Below, one piece after another: positions 21,614-32,916 of a stretch of 64,000 bases of DNA (position 1 is its first letter; every line of letters starts with the position of its first letter). This DNA is from Knufia peltigerae. Taxonomy: Eukaryota > Ascomycota > Eurotiomycetes > Chaetothyriales > Trichomeriaceae. The stretch lies in contig JAPDRN010000002.1 of the NCBI GenBank assembly GCA_030247855.1, forward strand, positions 434,001 to 498,000, given 5' to 3'. Under the pieces are notes generated by a model. The model ran no database searches and was not told the origin of the DNA. It saw only the letters and a program-made list of their open reading frames with translations. Made by a program: the position numbers and the translations under genes.

Positions 21614-23404
21614 ATGGTTTTCTTCAAAGCTACACCGGCACCTGAATTGCCCACGAAGGACATCCTATCTTGGATCTTTGACGCCCCTGACTACGATGTG
21701 AACAAACCGGTAAGCTCTTCCTTTTACCTACCTAGCCCATATTAAACCCTCGATTTTCTCAACTTTTCAACAACAAAAGGACAATCTCTTCATTGTAAGT
21801 ACGGAGTACGTATCGTGAACGTTGACATTGTGTCCGCACCTCTCGCAGATCCTCGTCGATGCCTCCAAACCAGAGCGATTCATCTCACACCTCCACGCCC
21901 GTACGACCATCCGCAAATTGATAGCGGGACTTCGTCACATGGGCGTGCGGCGGGGGGATTGTGTCATTGTGCACTCGTTCAACGACATCTACTACACCCT
22001 CCTCGTGTTGGCCATCATCGGGTCGGGGCCATCTTCGCGGGGACGAATCCGGGATACACCCCACTCGAACTTCAACACCACGTCAAGATCACCCAGTCCA
22101 AATTCCTCGTTTGCGAACCGGAGTTGCTCCCTTCGTTGCTGCAAGCCGCGAAGGGGACCGGAATCCCGGTCTCCCGTATCCGCATCTTCGACACCCAACC
22201 CGGTCAGACCTGTCCGGACGGGCTTCTGGGTTGGAACGACCTCCTGCGGCACGGAGAGTCGGACTGGGTACGATTCGACCACCCGGAGACGTGCGCAGAC
22301 ACCACGGCGGCTCGTCTGACGAGTTCCGGAACGACGGGCCTCCCCAAGGCGACCATGACCTCTCACCTCAACCTGATAGCCCAGCACGAATTGGTCTATG
22401 GGATCGCCAGTCCCAAACGACCCTATGAGGTTGTCAACCTCTTCGCCGCGCCCATGTTCCACGCCGCCGTCGGCCCGCGCGTGCACACGACGGCGCTCAA
22501 GAACGGCGAGAGGTCGTACGTCATGCGCCGTTTCGAACTGGAGCCGTTCCTGGCGAACCTGGAAAAGTACCAAGTGACCGAACTGTACATCGTCTCGGCC
22601 ATGGCCGTGGCCATCTGCATGTCCCCCCTCATCGAAAAGTACTCTCTGAAGTCGGTCCGACAGGCGTTGGCCGGCGCGGCGCCGCTGAGCAAGGAAACCC
22701 AAGCGGGGATCCGGAAATACATGAGGCCCGACGCGCCCTTCACCCAGGTCATGGGCATGACCGAGAGCACTTGCATCCTCACCTGGTTCGACTACCCGGA
22801 GGACGACGTGACGGGGTCGGTGGGTCGGGTGAGGCCCGGCATCGACGTGAAACTGGTCGACGACGAGGGCAAAGACATTTCCGGTTACGACGTCACGGGG
22901 GAACTGTGCATCAAGGGGCCCACGGTGATCAAGGAGTACTTCAACAACCCGGCGGCCAACGCCGAGACTTTCGACGCCGACGGCTTCTTCCACACGGGGG
23001 ACGTCATGTACTGCGACGGCCGCACGAAACTGTGGTACATTGTCGACCGCAAAAAGGAGATGATCAAGGTGCGGGGGTTTCAGGTCGCCCCTCCCGAGAT
23101 AGAGGGCGTGTTGCTGACGCACCCGGACATCGTCGACGCCGCCGTCATCGGAGTCTCCGCGCGGAGCGAGATCGACGGCGAAGTGCCGCGCGCCTACGTC
23201 GTGCGCAGACCGGGCGTGAAGGAGCCAGATCTGACCGAGAGGGATGTCGTCGAGTACGCCGGCAAAGCGCTGTCCAAGTACAAGCGCCTCGAAGGCGGTG
23301 TGAAGTTCGTGAATGCGATACCCAAAAACGCCTCGGGTAAGATCCTGAAGAGGATCCTGAGAGACGAGGCGAAGAAAGAGACGACCGGCACTGCCAAGAT
23401 TTGA
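21614..23404 (+). CDS. 4-coumarate-CoA-ligase-like acyl-CoA synthetase, with apparent 1-base frameshift
   Basis: ATP-dependent acyl/aryl-CoA ligase of the ANL superfamily. Exon 1 is 21614-21709 and the last exon 21849-23404; between them GTAAGC at 21710 and CGCAG at 21848 bound a 139-nt intron, or two introns around a 15-nt exon (21780-21794). Motifs: SSGTTGLPKATMTSH (A3 phosphate loop), MGMTEST, the FHTGD site, DRKKEMIKVRGFQVAPPEIE hinge and the catalytic lysine in NASGKILKRIL. The C-terminal AKI is a known peroxisomal PTS1 variant. At 22020-22022 the frame breaks: LLVLAIIG ends in one frame and GAIFAGTNPGYTPLEL continues in another. One extra base in this G-run restores a 550-residue protein, normal for the family. 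With everything else intact, a base-call error or a very recent null allele is most likely. The substrate is unknown. Confidence 0.85.
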
Positions 23405-23705
23405 TTTTTTGGTCTCTGTGAGTGGTCGTAAGCGGAGTACCTCGAGTACTCTGCCCTTGCAATATTATTCGAGCCAAGGACTTTTGGATGGTTGGGTACT
23501 GATTAGTACGGAGTATCAATTGGTACACTTTCATGTACTCTGTACTTTTGAGGAATTGAAATTTTTGTATCATACCCCCGTCTTTGACTCACACGAGAGT
23601 GATACACATAAAGAGCCCTGGGCGTTGATTCGCCTTAATTTTGGGGAGGTCCGATATTGCACAAGCAGCGTAGGTGGTCAACCTCGGTTTTTGAACCCCA
23701 CAGAC

Positions 23706-23743
<38 letters not shown>

Positions 23744-24129
23744 TTACACGGGACCGGAGAGCTCGGTCCTTGTCGAGTGCGTGTTTTGTCCGTGAACCAA
23801 AAAAAAGTTGTTTTCAACGAGTTATCGTTGTTGATACATCATATATATTCGTTGGTATATATGTACATGTTTTTGTGTGTATCCAAGAAGGATAGGAGAA
23901 AGAAAGCAGGTACAAAATCTGCCGCGGGGATTCCAACCCAAGCCAATCAAACAACGGTCGAAAATTCCTGATAGATTCCACTTGGCCATCTCATATTGAT
24001 GAGTTTCCCCCTCCAAAAGAAACCAAACAAACCCACAAGGGAAAAAAAACAATGGGGAATAGAAGTTTCGTTCAAGGTCGGAAATTCGTCAAGGTAGGTG
24101 TCGTGCTTTGCTCAACAACAACACCAAAT
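23405..24129. other. Convergent intergenic region
   Basis: 0.7 kb between the 3' ends of the ligase (+) and bZIP (-) genes. It holds a TACGGAGTA at 23507, a GA microsatellite and A-runs near 23800 and 24040. No gene. Confidence 0.6.
23709..23741 (+). repeat. (GA)n microsatellite
   Basis: About 15 uninterrupted GA units preceded by CAGA repeats, in the convergent spacer. Confidence 0.9.
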
Positions 24130-24870
24130 CTACGTCAATAGTAAACCGGCAGCCCCTTTGAGGTATTGACAGTCGCAAAAACTTTGCCGCATGATTTCGT
24201 TCCTCAAAACCACAACTTCATCGTGCAGGGCGTGGAGGAGAGACGTCTGGACCTGCAGCTTTTCCTCCTCGCGCTTGCAACGGGCCTGGAGGTTTTCGAT
24301 AAAGGCCTTTTGGCGGTTTCGACACTTGGTGGCGGCCTTGCGGTTGAGCTCGAGTTCGCGGGCGTGCTTTTCGGAGCGCGGGGTGATCCTCGACGAGGCG
24401 GACTTGCGCCGTCTCGCGGGTGTATTGCGAGGTCTGTAGGTGTCGTTCGATAAGTCCGAGGTCGCGAGGGACAGTCGTCGGACGGCCCTCTGACGGTCCA
24501 GGGAGAGGTAGTCGGTGAGAGAAGAGTCAAACGACCCACCGTGCTGGTGCTGGGGGTTGTGGTTGCTCAGATCAATAGACCCGTGTTGGCTTTGCGGGGA
24601 CCTGGACGACTCTGACGCGGTGAAGGAAGAGGCGTGCAATTCTTGCGGGTGAATGAAATAAGGCAACGGTTCGGTGGGGAGGATGGTTGATGATGGCTCT
24701 GCGGATGGTTCAGCAGAGAACGGATCAGAGGCGTCAGGCAGCATGGAAATGTCGTCGAAGTTCAGAGTCTCTTCAGGCGGCAGTGGCGCGGGCACGTCTT
24801 GTTGGAGCTCGACCGGCCACATCTTGATCTCGTCAATGGGTGGCCGTGGGAAGCTCGATCGCGTACTCAT
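24130..24870 (-). CDS. bZIP transcription factor
   Basis: 246 residues, single exon, ATG at 24870. The C-terminal third is a bZIP: basic region ELELNRKAATKCRNRQKAF (about 170-190) with the N-x-x-A-A-x-x-C-R signature that contacts CRE/AP-1-type sites, then a leucine-zipper heptad region (LQARCKREEEKLQVQTSLL, then LHDEVVVLRNEIMR). The basic region is closest in feel to the Atf1/CREB class. The N-terminal part is acidic and Pro/Ser-rich (likely activation), with His/Gln clusters in the middle. The chain ends about 15 residues after the zipper with two cysteines (FCDCQYLKGAAG), as seen in several fungal Atf-like factors. It converges on the ligase gene and diverges from the Zn2Cys6 gene, without evidence of joint function. 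Confidence 0.9.
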   Translation of the reverse strand: MSTRSSFPRPPIDEIKMWPVELQQDVPAPLPPEETLNFDDISMLPDASDPFSAEPSAEPSSTILPTEPLPYFIHPQELHASSFTASESSRSPQSQHGSIDLSNHNPQHQHGGSFDSSLTDYLSLDRQRAVRRLSLATSDLSNDTYRPRNTPARRRKSASSRITPRSEKHARELELNRKAATKCRNRQKAFIENLQARCKREEEKLQVQTSLLHALHDEVVVLRNEIMRQSFCDCQYLKGAAGLLLT

Positions 24871-26615
24871 GGTGCCTCCTAGGTAAGAAGACTCAGAGTT
24901 GAGTTTGACGTGTTTTCCCGAAATGCTGGTTGCGATGGGGATAGACTTATTCGGATGAGCATATGTATGTACAAGGGTGTGGCTTGTAAATCACCAAGTT
25001 ACCGCAAAGGCCGTGGAAAGTAATTTGAGTCGGATGGGATGGGACAAGAACTTGTTGAAGAATAGACCAACCCAGGCTGTTTATGGGTAGCAAAAGAACA
25101 ATACCTCAATTACCTTTGAGAGCTTGACCAGTGTCGTCATATGGTCCATGGGTGTCGCCACATGGGTTGTTTTTACAGCACTGTTTTCTCTCAGCGACAG
25201 GTGTGGACAAGAGCTCCGGACGTTTTAACCGTCAAGGTTTCCATCGCACGAAAGTCCGTAGATTGCGGGGGTGGGAAAGTAAAAGGACCCTGTCGAAGAA
25301 AGAAAGCACCAAAGACTGATCTCAGTAGCGCCATGCGCCCACCCAATCATACGCCTGAGGCTCGCTCGCTCGCCATTCTCCGTGTCCTGAGATTGAGGCC
25401 GGGAACCCGAGGGCATGACTGGAGGCTTAAGGCGAGCCGAAAATAATGAGCGGCCGGATATCATAACCAAGAGCAAAGTGACTGGCTGATGAGCCTGATT
25501 GAGTTCCGAAGACCAGGATATCCTCTCCGACAAGACCCACCTTCGCTTGAAAAGTCGTGAATCAACACAAGACATTCGAGTGTTGGTGCTGCGACTGCGG
25601 AGGAGCACTTACGAGCAGGTCATTACTCGTTTCAGCAAGTGAGGAACTGTTTGGTCGACGCCAAAAACCAAACACGAGTCGTAGTCGGACGGAGTTTGAC
25701 AACGCTGAGGATTTTTTCTGGTCCTTCCAAAAGTGGGTAATCTGGTCATGTCTTGAGTGCTTGGAGGGAGATACTGTTCCCTCGGATGATGATTGGTCAG
25801 ATACACTGACACGAGCCTGTACGAATACGGGGGCCCAACTCTCAGGAGGACGAACGGTGATCTTGCGGATATCAACTTCAAATTGCGTTAAACACATCTC
25901 GGCAACCCGTGAGGAACGCTTTCCTGCCCTCTGAGTCTCTGTCACCGCTGGCAAGTCATTCGTTCAATTCCAACAATTGACTCTCCATGCACACAACTCC
26001 TCTGACCTAGACTTCCTCTGGGTCCACTCGGAATCCATGGCTTTGAAAAAAGGACGTCCCTATCCGTATCCCCGCCATTTCTGTTGCCACAGATCATTTA
26101 CTCTTTCCGTCCATGGGATTGTCGAGGTGTTTCTCGAGTCTTTACTCGTAGAAAAGTGGGCTCCCACAACTGACTTATTGATCCGTTGGGCTTCCGGTCG
26201 ACATGAGCATGCACGAGTCGACCGCGCCCAGTACCCCAACTGTGGTCTCAAAGAATCACGGCGCGAGAGACCACCACGGCACCCATATGGCAATGACTTC
26301 ATAGGACGCACTGATGTGAGAATGTAAGCGACGACTTCTCAAACCCTGGCAATCCTCGCTCTTCCCCACCCATACACAACGTTCCCGAACCTCTCTTCGC
26401 TATGTTCACGGTTCCATATGATGTCAGGTACCCGGTATGAATCTTCGTGCTTGGATATCAGGAACGTTGCATTGTAAATAGAAATAGCGTTTTTAGTCTC
26501 GACCTTGTCCCCCTGGCCTGTTAGAGGTTGTGATATCAAAACACCACTGAAAATTCACGCGGTGATTGTTTGAGGCAAACCAAGGAACGCCTTTCTCGGA
26601 CGAATACAACAAAGG
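24871..26615. other. Divergent promoter region, bZIP / Zn2Cys6 genes
   Basis: 1.75 kb. Open frames of up to 130 codons exist on both strands around 25560-25950 but mirror each other and resemble nothing known. I see no supported gene. Confidence 0.5.
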
Positions 26616-27787
26616 ATGTCGAGGACCAGATCTACCAGCAGTGGGAAGGGAGGTGATGGTTCCAAGCGCCGAACACGACGTGCTTGTGACCGTTGCAGAA
26701 ACAAAAAGGCAAAGGTACGCACAGTGACATTCTTGTATATGCTATTTTATCTCGGGCCCATTGTTCTGACACTTCTAAAACAGTGCGACGGCACTGCGAG
26801 ATGTAAGACTTGCAGAGGGAACGATTCACCTTGCACCTACACCGCCCGAAGAGGACGCGATGCTCGAACTTAGTGAGTTGATGCTACCTTTCCTTTAGTC
26901 TCGGTGTTTCTTAGACTTGGTCACTGGGATCACTGACACTACCCGACAGTTACTGTCGCATGCGCGATGTTTTGGACGAGGCAATTCAACGTCTGTACTG
27001 GGCTTGTCGACAAGAAAGTGGGTTTCCAGGCGACATCCCTGACGAGTCCAGCGGGAGTGTGACCACCGACTCAATCCTATGTGGACTGGGTTTGATCGAA
27101 CCGGGAGGTGAAGAGTCCACTACTACGGCCACAGCTACCGCCGGAACGCGCAGGGAACCGAGTGATTCCTCAAAGGCCCAAAGGTTGCGGCCCAACCAGG
27201 ATCGACCTTGGGCGCTTTCGACCGCCCAAGAATTTACGCAGACACGGCACGACCAGCAGGAAGACTCGTCTTCAGCGTCACAATCTCCACCTTTTCCGTC
27301 TCCGGGGTCGTATGACGGCTCTGCGTCAAGCTCGGTGCCATCACTTCAGCAGGCCACGACGAAAGAAACGAACTTTGACATGAATGGAGACCTCGACCAG
27401 CAAGACATCATGCACGAACAGCCATCGACGGTACCATCCTGTGAGGTCTCCCCGGAAAATATCAGCAGCGTCCCGTCGGAAATGGCGGTCAACGCGGTCG
27501 ACCCCGGTGGTTACGGAGTGGGCGTCGAATCTTACCTGAACGTCGATGCGTTTTTGGACGCAAACTTCTGCAGCAGCATACCCGGCGATGCACCGGCGGC
27601 CACATTGGGAGATTTCACAGGCGCAATGTCATTCAAGGGCAACAACAACAACAACAACAACCATGGTCAAGTGAATGGACCATTGTTTTCTGAACTGCAG
27701 GTCGTCCCAGCTACAAAAGGCGACAGTTACCTCTCACCGTGGCCTGGTTCGCTGGCAGCGGCTTATTCCTCGGTGCCTCCTGTCTGA
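26616..27787 (+). CDS. Zn(II)2Cys6 transcription factor
   Basis: Three exons, 26616-26714, 26784-26872 and 26950-27787, give 341 residues. The binuclear zinc cluster is built across intron 1: CDRCRNKKAK is in exon 1 and CDGTARCKTCRGNDSPC in exon 2, matching C-x2-C-x6-C-x5-C-x2-C-x6-C. A basic arm (KRRTRRA) precedes it. The linker into exon 3 reads TYYCRMRDVLDEAIQRLYWACRQ, a helix likely used for dimerisation. The remainder is Ser/Thr/Pro/Gln-rich with an Asn run, without the usual fungal-specific middle homology domain, so this is a short form of the family. Introns carry GTACGC/ACAG and GTGAGT/ACAG ends. Target genes cannot be inferred from the neighbourhood. Confidence 0.9.
27641..27660 (+). 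repeat. In-frame AAC repeat (poly-Asn)
   Basis: AAC triplets encoding about seven consecutive asparagines in the Zn2Cys6 factor. Likely length-variable. Confidence 0.85.
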
Positions 27788-29568
27788 TTATGGCAGGCCT
27801 TGAATCTCTTATGGATCGTGTACCCGTACAGCGAGTTTCGAGAGAGGGGGTCGGACATTCCCATTCTCTGATGTCCATGGCCTATGTTTAGAAGGAGGCT
27901 GTTGTTGGCGGTTCTTTCTTTCGGGTCTGGTCACGTTCGCAACTATAAAAAGCTACCATACTACTTACGTTTATATTGGTTCGCTCCAAGATAAGTCAGA
28001 TGAGACTATTATTGTACAAGTAGATATTGATTTACAACATCATCTTGATACAAATACTCTTTTTGACTTGATTGAAGCTTCTATCCCGAGCCGATGGTGA
28101 TTTCTCATTCTGGCCGCTCCATTCAAGTGCTACGATGAAGGGGACCATGATACTCGTATCGTCCACGCAAGTTCTCCCGCGAGAGTCTTCAACGGCAACA
28201 AAGACTGACCGTGCTCGTATGATGTACTTCGTACTCGAGCAATCAGAGACGACGGGGATTTTCTCCGGCAATGTGGAGTCTTGTTCTGTTCCTCCTCCTC
28301 GCCTGCATGCCGAGTACAAGTAGGTAGAATTTAGTGGCGAAATTCGCCCACTTCGCCCTAAAACCGCCGCAGCATCCATCGTCTGTTGCATATTGTCCGA
28401 CAGGGATGCCGGAAGTCATTTACGCGGCTCAAGCTAAGATGTCATGATTCGTACTCCGTACATTGTTCTCTGTTCCACCGGCGTTGGGACTGGCAAAGGC
28501 TATGGATCCTGTAGTATAGGAATTAATACCACATCCTACGAGTAACAGCCGCCGGTTGCCACTCTGAGTATTCGTTTGTCCCTCAGGAAGTCAGTAACAT
28601 GTGGGAGACCTTGTCTTCTTTCCGAGTATTGTGAGGATGGATTTGCGTTTAACTGGTCGGCCTAGACAATCCGACCGGATTACTGTCCCTCGTAGTTTCG
28701 CGTCTGGAGCACGTTCCGGGCGTTCTGCAAGGACCTTGCTTTAGCCTATCTGAATAGGACTTTACAAGACTCGAGTATCGTGGACCTCTATGAGATTCCG
28801 GCACTTGTAGCCGACACTGCAGCAGATACTGATCCGGACGAGGACATTTCAGATTCTACACCAGCAAAGAAATGGCTTCGATATCCCCGTGTTCTCTTCC
28901 ATGGTGACATTTGCATATGCACAGTTCCAAGATAGAGGTGGTCCATGGAAAGTTCGTTGGCGGAAAGTTAAACGCTGCACTGTACCCAGGCACATCAAGA
29001 GGTGAATAAGCTGCTATGATCTCGGCTGGAAATGGCCATGCGGGATGTCTCAATTCGGGAGTCCACAAGGCAACAAGTACTTCTTTTTGCAATGAAATGT
29101 TTTGGTCAGAGCTAAAGAAGTTGGTCCTCTCGATCACCAGCGTACAAGACGATTCACTCAGCCCTGGGTGTCGTCATTGACGATTGGGGGTTTCAAATAT
29201 ACGCATATGAGAGTGGCGAAAAAGCCAATTGGATCTGAATATCCCCGCGTTGAGCAAGCAACCGGATTCTGGAATTTAGGCGGCAGCTGATATGACAGCA
29301 TCTCTGATAAGTAAAATGGGACTAATGACCTGGGTAGGATGAATCCCATTCGCTGGTTGAAATGTGATAGCCGTTATGCTTCGAATTTGGGTGGGCGAAA
29401 GTTGGTTGGGAGACGGGGTGGCTGTGCTTCTCTGTCGAGCGAACGGATAGATCTCGTATTGTCACTGCCAGTGCAGAAAGGAGCCGGAACGGGAGATTGT
29501 TGTCCAACCGAAGCAGTACACCATGAAGACGTTCCGTGTTAGCTTGCAGAGGATCCCACTGTTTCTTA
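27788..29568. other. Convergent spacer
   Basis: 1.8 kb between the 3' ends of the Zn2Cys6 (+) and TSR3 (-) genes. One TACGGAGTA (28452, reverse) is present. A 93-codon minus-strand frame at 28856-29137 has no recognisable motif. No supported gene. Confidence 0.5.
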
Positions 29569-30806
29569 CTACCACTTCTTCGGTGCAGATACTATGGTCC
29601 GCGAAAAGGAAGCACTTGCTTGCTCCAATTTCTTCTGCCTCTCTCGTGCCACGATACCTGTTCGATCGGTGACAGGAGTGGCATTGGCGATCTGGTCAAA
29701 GTCATCGTACTCTTCCTCCCCTGAACCTGACTCTGCGTCAGAGTCGATAAGGGCGGCTGGTGGCTCCGTGGCCACCATTTCCGAAGCAGCCTCAGTGGCT
29801 TTTTTGTCGGTAAAGGCCTGTTCAGGTCCGTTCTTCCGACCCTCGCTTGATATAGACTCACTAAATGGCTTCGATGCAAGAATCTTTCGCCGGATTTCAG
29901 CCATTTCCGCTTCTTCATCTTCGTCGTCCGTATCGGGTGGCATTAAAGATACACCTTGCTGATGCGGGATTCTGTCATCATCTGGATCTTCAGACTCCTC
30001 GTCGTCATCATTGTCATCACCATCTTCGTCTTCATCCGACTCAAATACTTCCCGTCGATTCAGGTTGCCTCCCGCCCAATCATCGCCCTCGTCTGACGGT
30101 CCCTTCAGTCTGCTGTCGGCATACTCCTTCTCTAGTTTGGCCATCCAGGTCTCTTCTGCCTTTTTGATCTCGTCCTCGTCTTGGCATGCTGCATACCGTT
30201 TGAACAACTGGGAGTTTATCTCGAGAAACGGCTTGCCATATGAAAAATGCTGCAGAGCGATCTCCGCCCAGTCTTGATGTCCGCATATGCAAAAACATGC
30301 CGCAAGTGCCTCGACGCAATTGAGACGCCATGGCCGGCCATAGTTGACGGGATTTGCGGCGACGAGATAAGGAAGGAGGCGTTCGCATTTCCCACCGATC
30401 CGTGACCAAGGTACTTCTTGTACTCGGACCCACGAACACTCGACCACTGCGGCGCCATATTGCTCTAACAGCTCCTTATCTGCCGGTGATAACGTGCGTT
30501 TTGCATTGGGTCTATGGCATTGTCAATTGGCGCCCTCGTAGAAGGTGCGAGGGGCACTTACGAGATAACGACTCCAGGATACTTTTGACCTATGGGTAGT
30601 TCGCGCATCATTCCAAAGTGCATGAGACGTTTACCGCTGCATCTCTTCGCGTCACAGTGTCCAAAGTCCCAGCATGCTGCCTTGAAAGGTGGACGTTCAC
30701 TGCCTCCAACTTCATCGCCTCCTAGCCCCGAGGCTCGTGGCGTATGTCGAGGTTTCGTAGAATATTTCTTCGCTTTCGATGAATTGTCTTTCTTATGGCG
30801 AACCAT
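29569..30806 (-). CDS. TSR3: 18S rRNA aminocarboxypropyltransferase Tsr3
   Basis: Adds the aminocarboxypropyl group of SAM to the hypermodified m1acp3-pseudouridine of 18S rRNA, a late step of 40S maturation. Two exons, 30806-30562 and 30511-29569, with a 50-nt intron (GTAAGT...ATAG), give 395 residues. The N-terminus is basic (MVRHKKDNSSKAKKYS). The metal-binding-like segment ACWDFGHCDAKRCSGKRL lies at about 47-64. The catalytic domain continues across the intron with VVISPNAKRTLSPADKELL, VVECSWVRV, PYLVAANPVNYGRPWRLNCVEALAA and ALQHFSYGKPFLEIN. The last about 200 residues are acidic and low complexity, as in other fungal Tsr3 tails. It lies head-to-head with the exosome gene RRP4, 266 bp between start codons. 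Confidence 0.95.
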
Positions 30807-31072
30807 GTTGACAAGTTTAATGACTATTGCGCTGTGGAAGAAGCGATCGAGAAGGTTTGTACAGAGTATGAGGGTGAAATAGTCATCAAACAAAAAATGT
30901 TGCCGCCCTCAATTCATGACCTCAGCAAGAGCGAATGGAGGCGATAGGGGCGCCAAGGTTCTTATCAGCACGTGGATCCTGAACTACCGACGTTTTCCCG
31001 CGACTCTACATCTTCTGCCAAAAATCCAAAGAATTGAGTCGGGACAGAACATATCTCAAACAACGAATAGTC
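30807..31072. promoter_or_regulatory. Shared bidirectional promoter of TSR3 and RRP4
   Basis: 266 bp separate two divergent start codons, too short for two independent fungal promoters plus leaders. I looked for PAC (GATGAG) and RRPE (AAAATTTT) elements of ribosome-biogenesis genes and see neither intact; an A-run at 30890-30897 is the only obvious tract. Confidence 0.6.
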
Positions 31073-32185
31073 ATGGGTCTAGCCGTCCTTCCACCAGACT
31101 TGGAAGATGAAGTGACGGTGCAAAATCATGCCTATGATGCAGATAGCCTATCAGACAGCGACGTGTCTATGAACGACGAACCTGCCCGGCCTTCCAAGCG
31201 CGCCCGTTTAACTTCCTCGACTTCACAGAGCATTGTTCTCCCTGGAGAGACGATCACCGATGAAACAGAGTGGATGAGGTAAGGTTGCAGCTTGGATGGT
31301 GTCTTGATATCAAAGTGTAGCTGTTGACGCAGGCACAGAGGACATGGAACCTATATGCACGACTCTTCAACGATAATGACCGCTACTCTGGCAGGCCCTC
31401 TGCGGAAGACAAACAAACTACTCTCTGTTGCACCTCTGCGAGCACGATATAATCCCGAGATTGGCGATCTTGTCGTAGGGCGCATTGTCGAAGTCCAAAA
31501 GAACAGGTGGAAAGTCGACGTTGCGGCACCTTTACTGGCACAATTACCCCTCTCCTCTATCAATCTGCCCGGCGGTGTTCTTCGACGAAGAACAACAGCC
31601 GACGAGCTTCAGATGCGCAACTATTTCCAAGAAGGGGATTTATTAGTTGCGGAAGTTCAGCAGATTGGAAGTGTCGACGGCACTGCCAGCTTACATACCC
31701 GAAGTTTGAAATATGGCAAACTGCGTAATGGTACTTTCCTCGCCGTCTCTGGTACTGGCGGTGGTGGAGGTGTGGTGCGCAGCAGAAGACAGGTCTTTAC
31801 AGTCAACAGTGGTGCTCAAGGAGGCGGCGATGTGGATGTCATTCTAGGAGTGAATGGTTATGTCTGGTTAAGCAAGCATATCGAGCAAGCCGAGGATCAC
31901 GGCAAGATGAGTGGAGGTGTCAGCATATCGAATCTCGATGATATGGTCAGCAGCTCCATCTACTCGAGTCAGAACGACAGCATTGAAGAGGGAACCAGGC
32001 GAGAAATTGCCAGGATTGCTGAGTGCATCAGAATTCTCGCAGAGAATGGCGTCAGAGTTGATGAAGACACCGTTGTCAAGGCTTATGAGGCCGCTGTCGA
32101 TGCCGAGATGAGTGTCGAAGGCCAAAATGAACTGACTGTCATCGACAACATTCGCAAACGGATCCTTGATGCTGCCATTCACTGA
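31073..32185 (+). CDS. RRP4: Exosome complex RNA-binding subunit Rrp4
   Basis: Cap subunit of the RNA exosome, guiding RNA into the core for 5.8S rRNA 3' processing and RNA decay. Two exons, 31073-31278 and 31333-32185 (54-nt intron, GTAAGG...GCAG), give 352 residues, close to yeast Rrp4. The N-terminal about 60 residues hold an acidic patch and a KRAR basic patch. Then comes the conserved IVLPGETITDETEWMRHRGHGTY segment spanning the splice site, an S1 domain (YNPEIGDLVVGRIVEVQKNRWKVDV, then INLPGGVLRR), and the KH domain with VDVILGVNGYVWLSKH (the GxNG loop). A glycine run (TGGGGGV) interrupts the S1-KH linker. ATG at 31073 was chosen because earlier in-frame codons are not ATG. Confidence 0.95.
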
Positions 32186-32916
32186 ACGATAGAAATCGAC
32201 CATGTATCTGAAAACCCAGGGTTGGCATCATCGAGTGCCGTCCCAAATCGACGCTCCGGCCCCGTGGTGGGATAAGGAACCAGATGTTGGTAGCATTTTT
32301 CCCCACTGAAAGCTGCCAACAAGGTGTTTGAGTGGCGCGTACTCACTTCAACCTACCAAGGTCTCCTTTGGATGTGCGTGCTTACCTATGTCAGCAATCT
32401 CTTGGGTCCGATTTGAGCGCGTCCTCAATTCTCGACTCGTGAAATCTTCCTGAACAACAAACGCTGGACCTGTCCGCAGGTGTTTTTCCATCGCCGCGTC
32501 ACTCGAGGTGTCGTGATCGGAGCCACCTCGGAAGTCTGATTAGGAGAAACGGCACAAGCAATGGAGAAAACGGCAGGTGGCCGACTAGTTATCCTGACAT
32601 GCTCTTGAGAGGAAAATCCCCGTGTACTCCCCGCGTTACCCCATCGTGAAAGGCCATCACCAGATGGGGTGATCGATGTGAACTACCGAGTTGTCGAGCC
32701 CCCCAATGGCTATTTTCGATCAAAGAAGATGGCGACATTTGAGAGTCTCAGGCAGGTATGCCTAGTTTTGAGTTGTCTTCATCCCTCTTGTGGACTTCAC
32801 ACCTAGAACGTCTACATCTCACGTAAGAGACTACATATTTAGACAGCTTCCCAGCATATATCGCATCGGGACTTAATGAGCATCAGCGAAATTTCTCTTT
32901 CCACAGACTACACGTT
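32186..32916. other. Intergenic: RRP4 3' end and monooxygenase promoter
   Basis: 0.73 kb of non-coding sequence. Nothing recognisable beyond a pyrimidine-rich leader before 32917. Confidence 0.6.

Noticed and set aside
21992..23122. 376-codon minus-strand open frame opposite the acyl-CoA ligase
   Set aside because: Antisense shadow of GC-ending codons; the sense strand carries the ligase signatures.
25557..25954. Overlapping 125-130-codon frames on both strands upstream of the Zn2Cys6 gene
   Set aside because: They mirror each other, lack motifs and sit in a divergent promoter region.
28856..29137. 93-codon minus-strand frame in the TSR3 3' flank
   Set aside because: No similarity I can name and no convincing leader; left as spacer.
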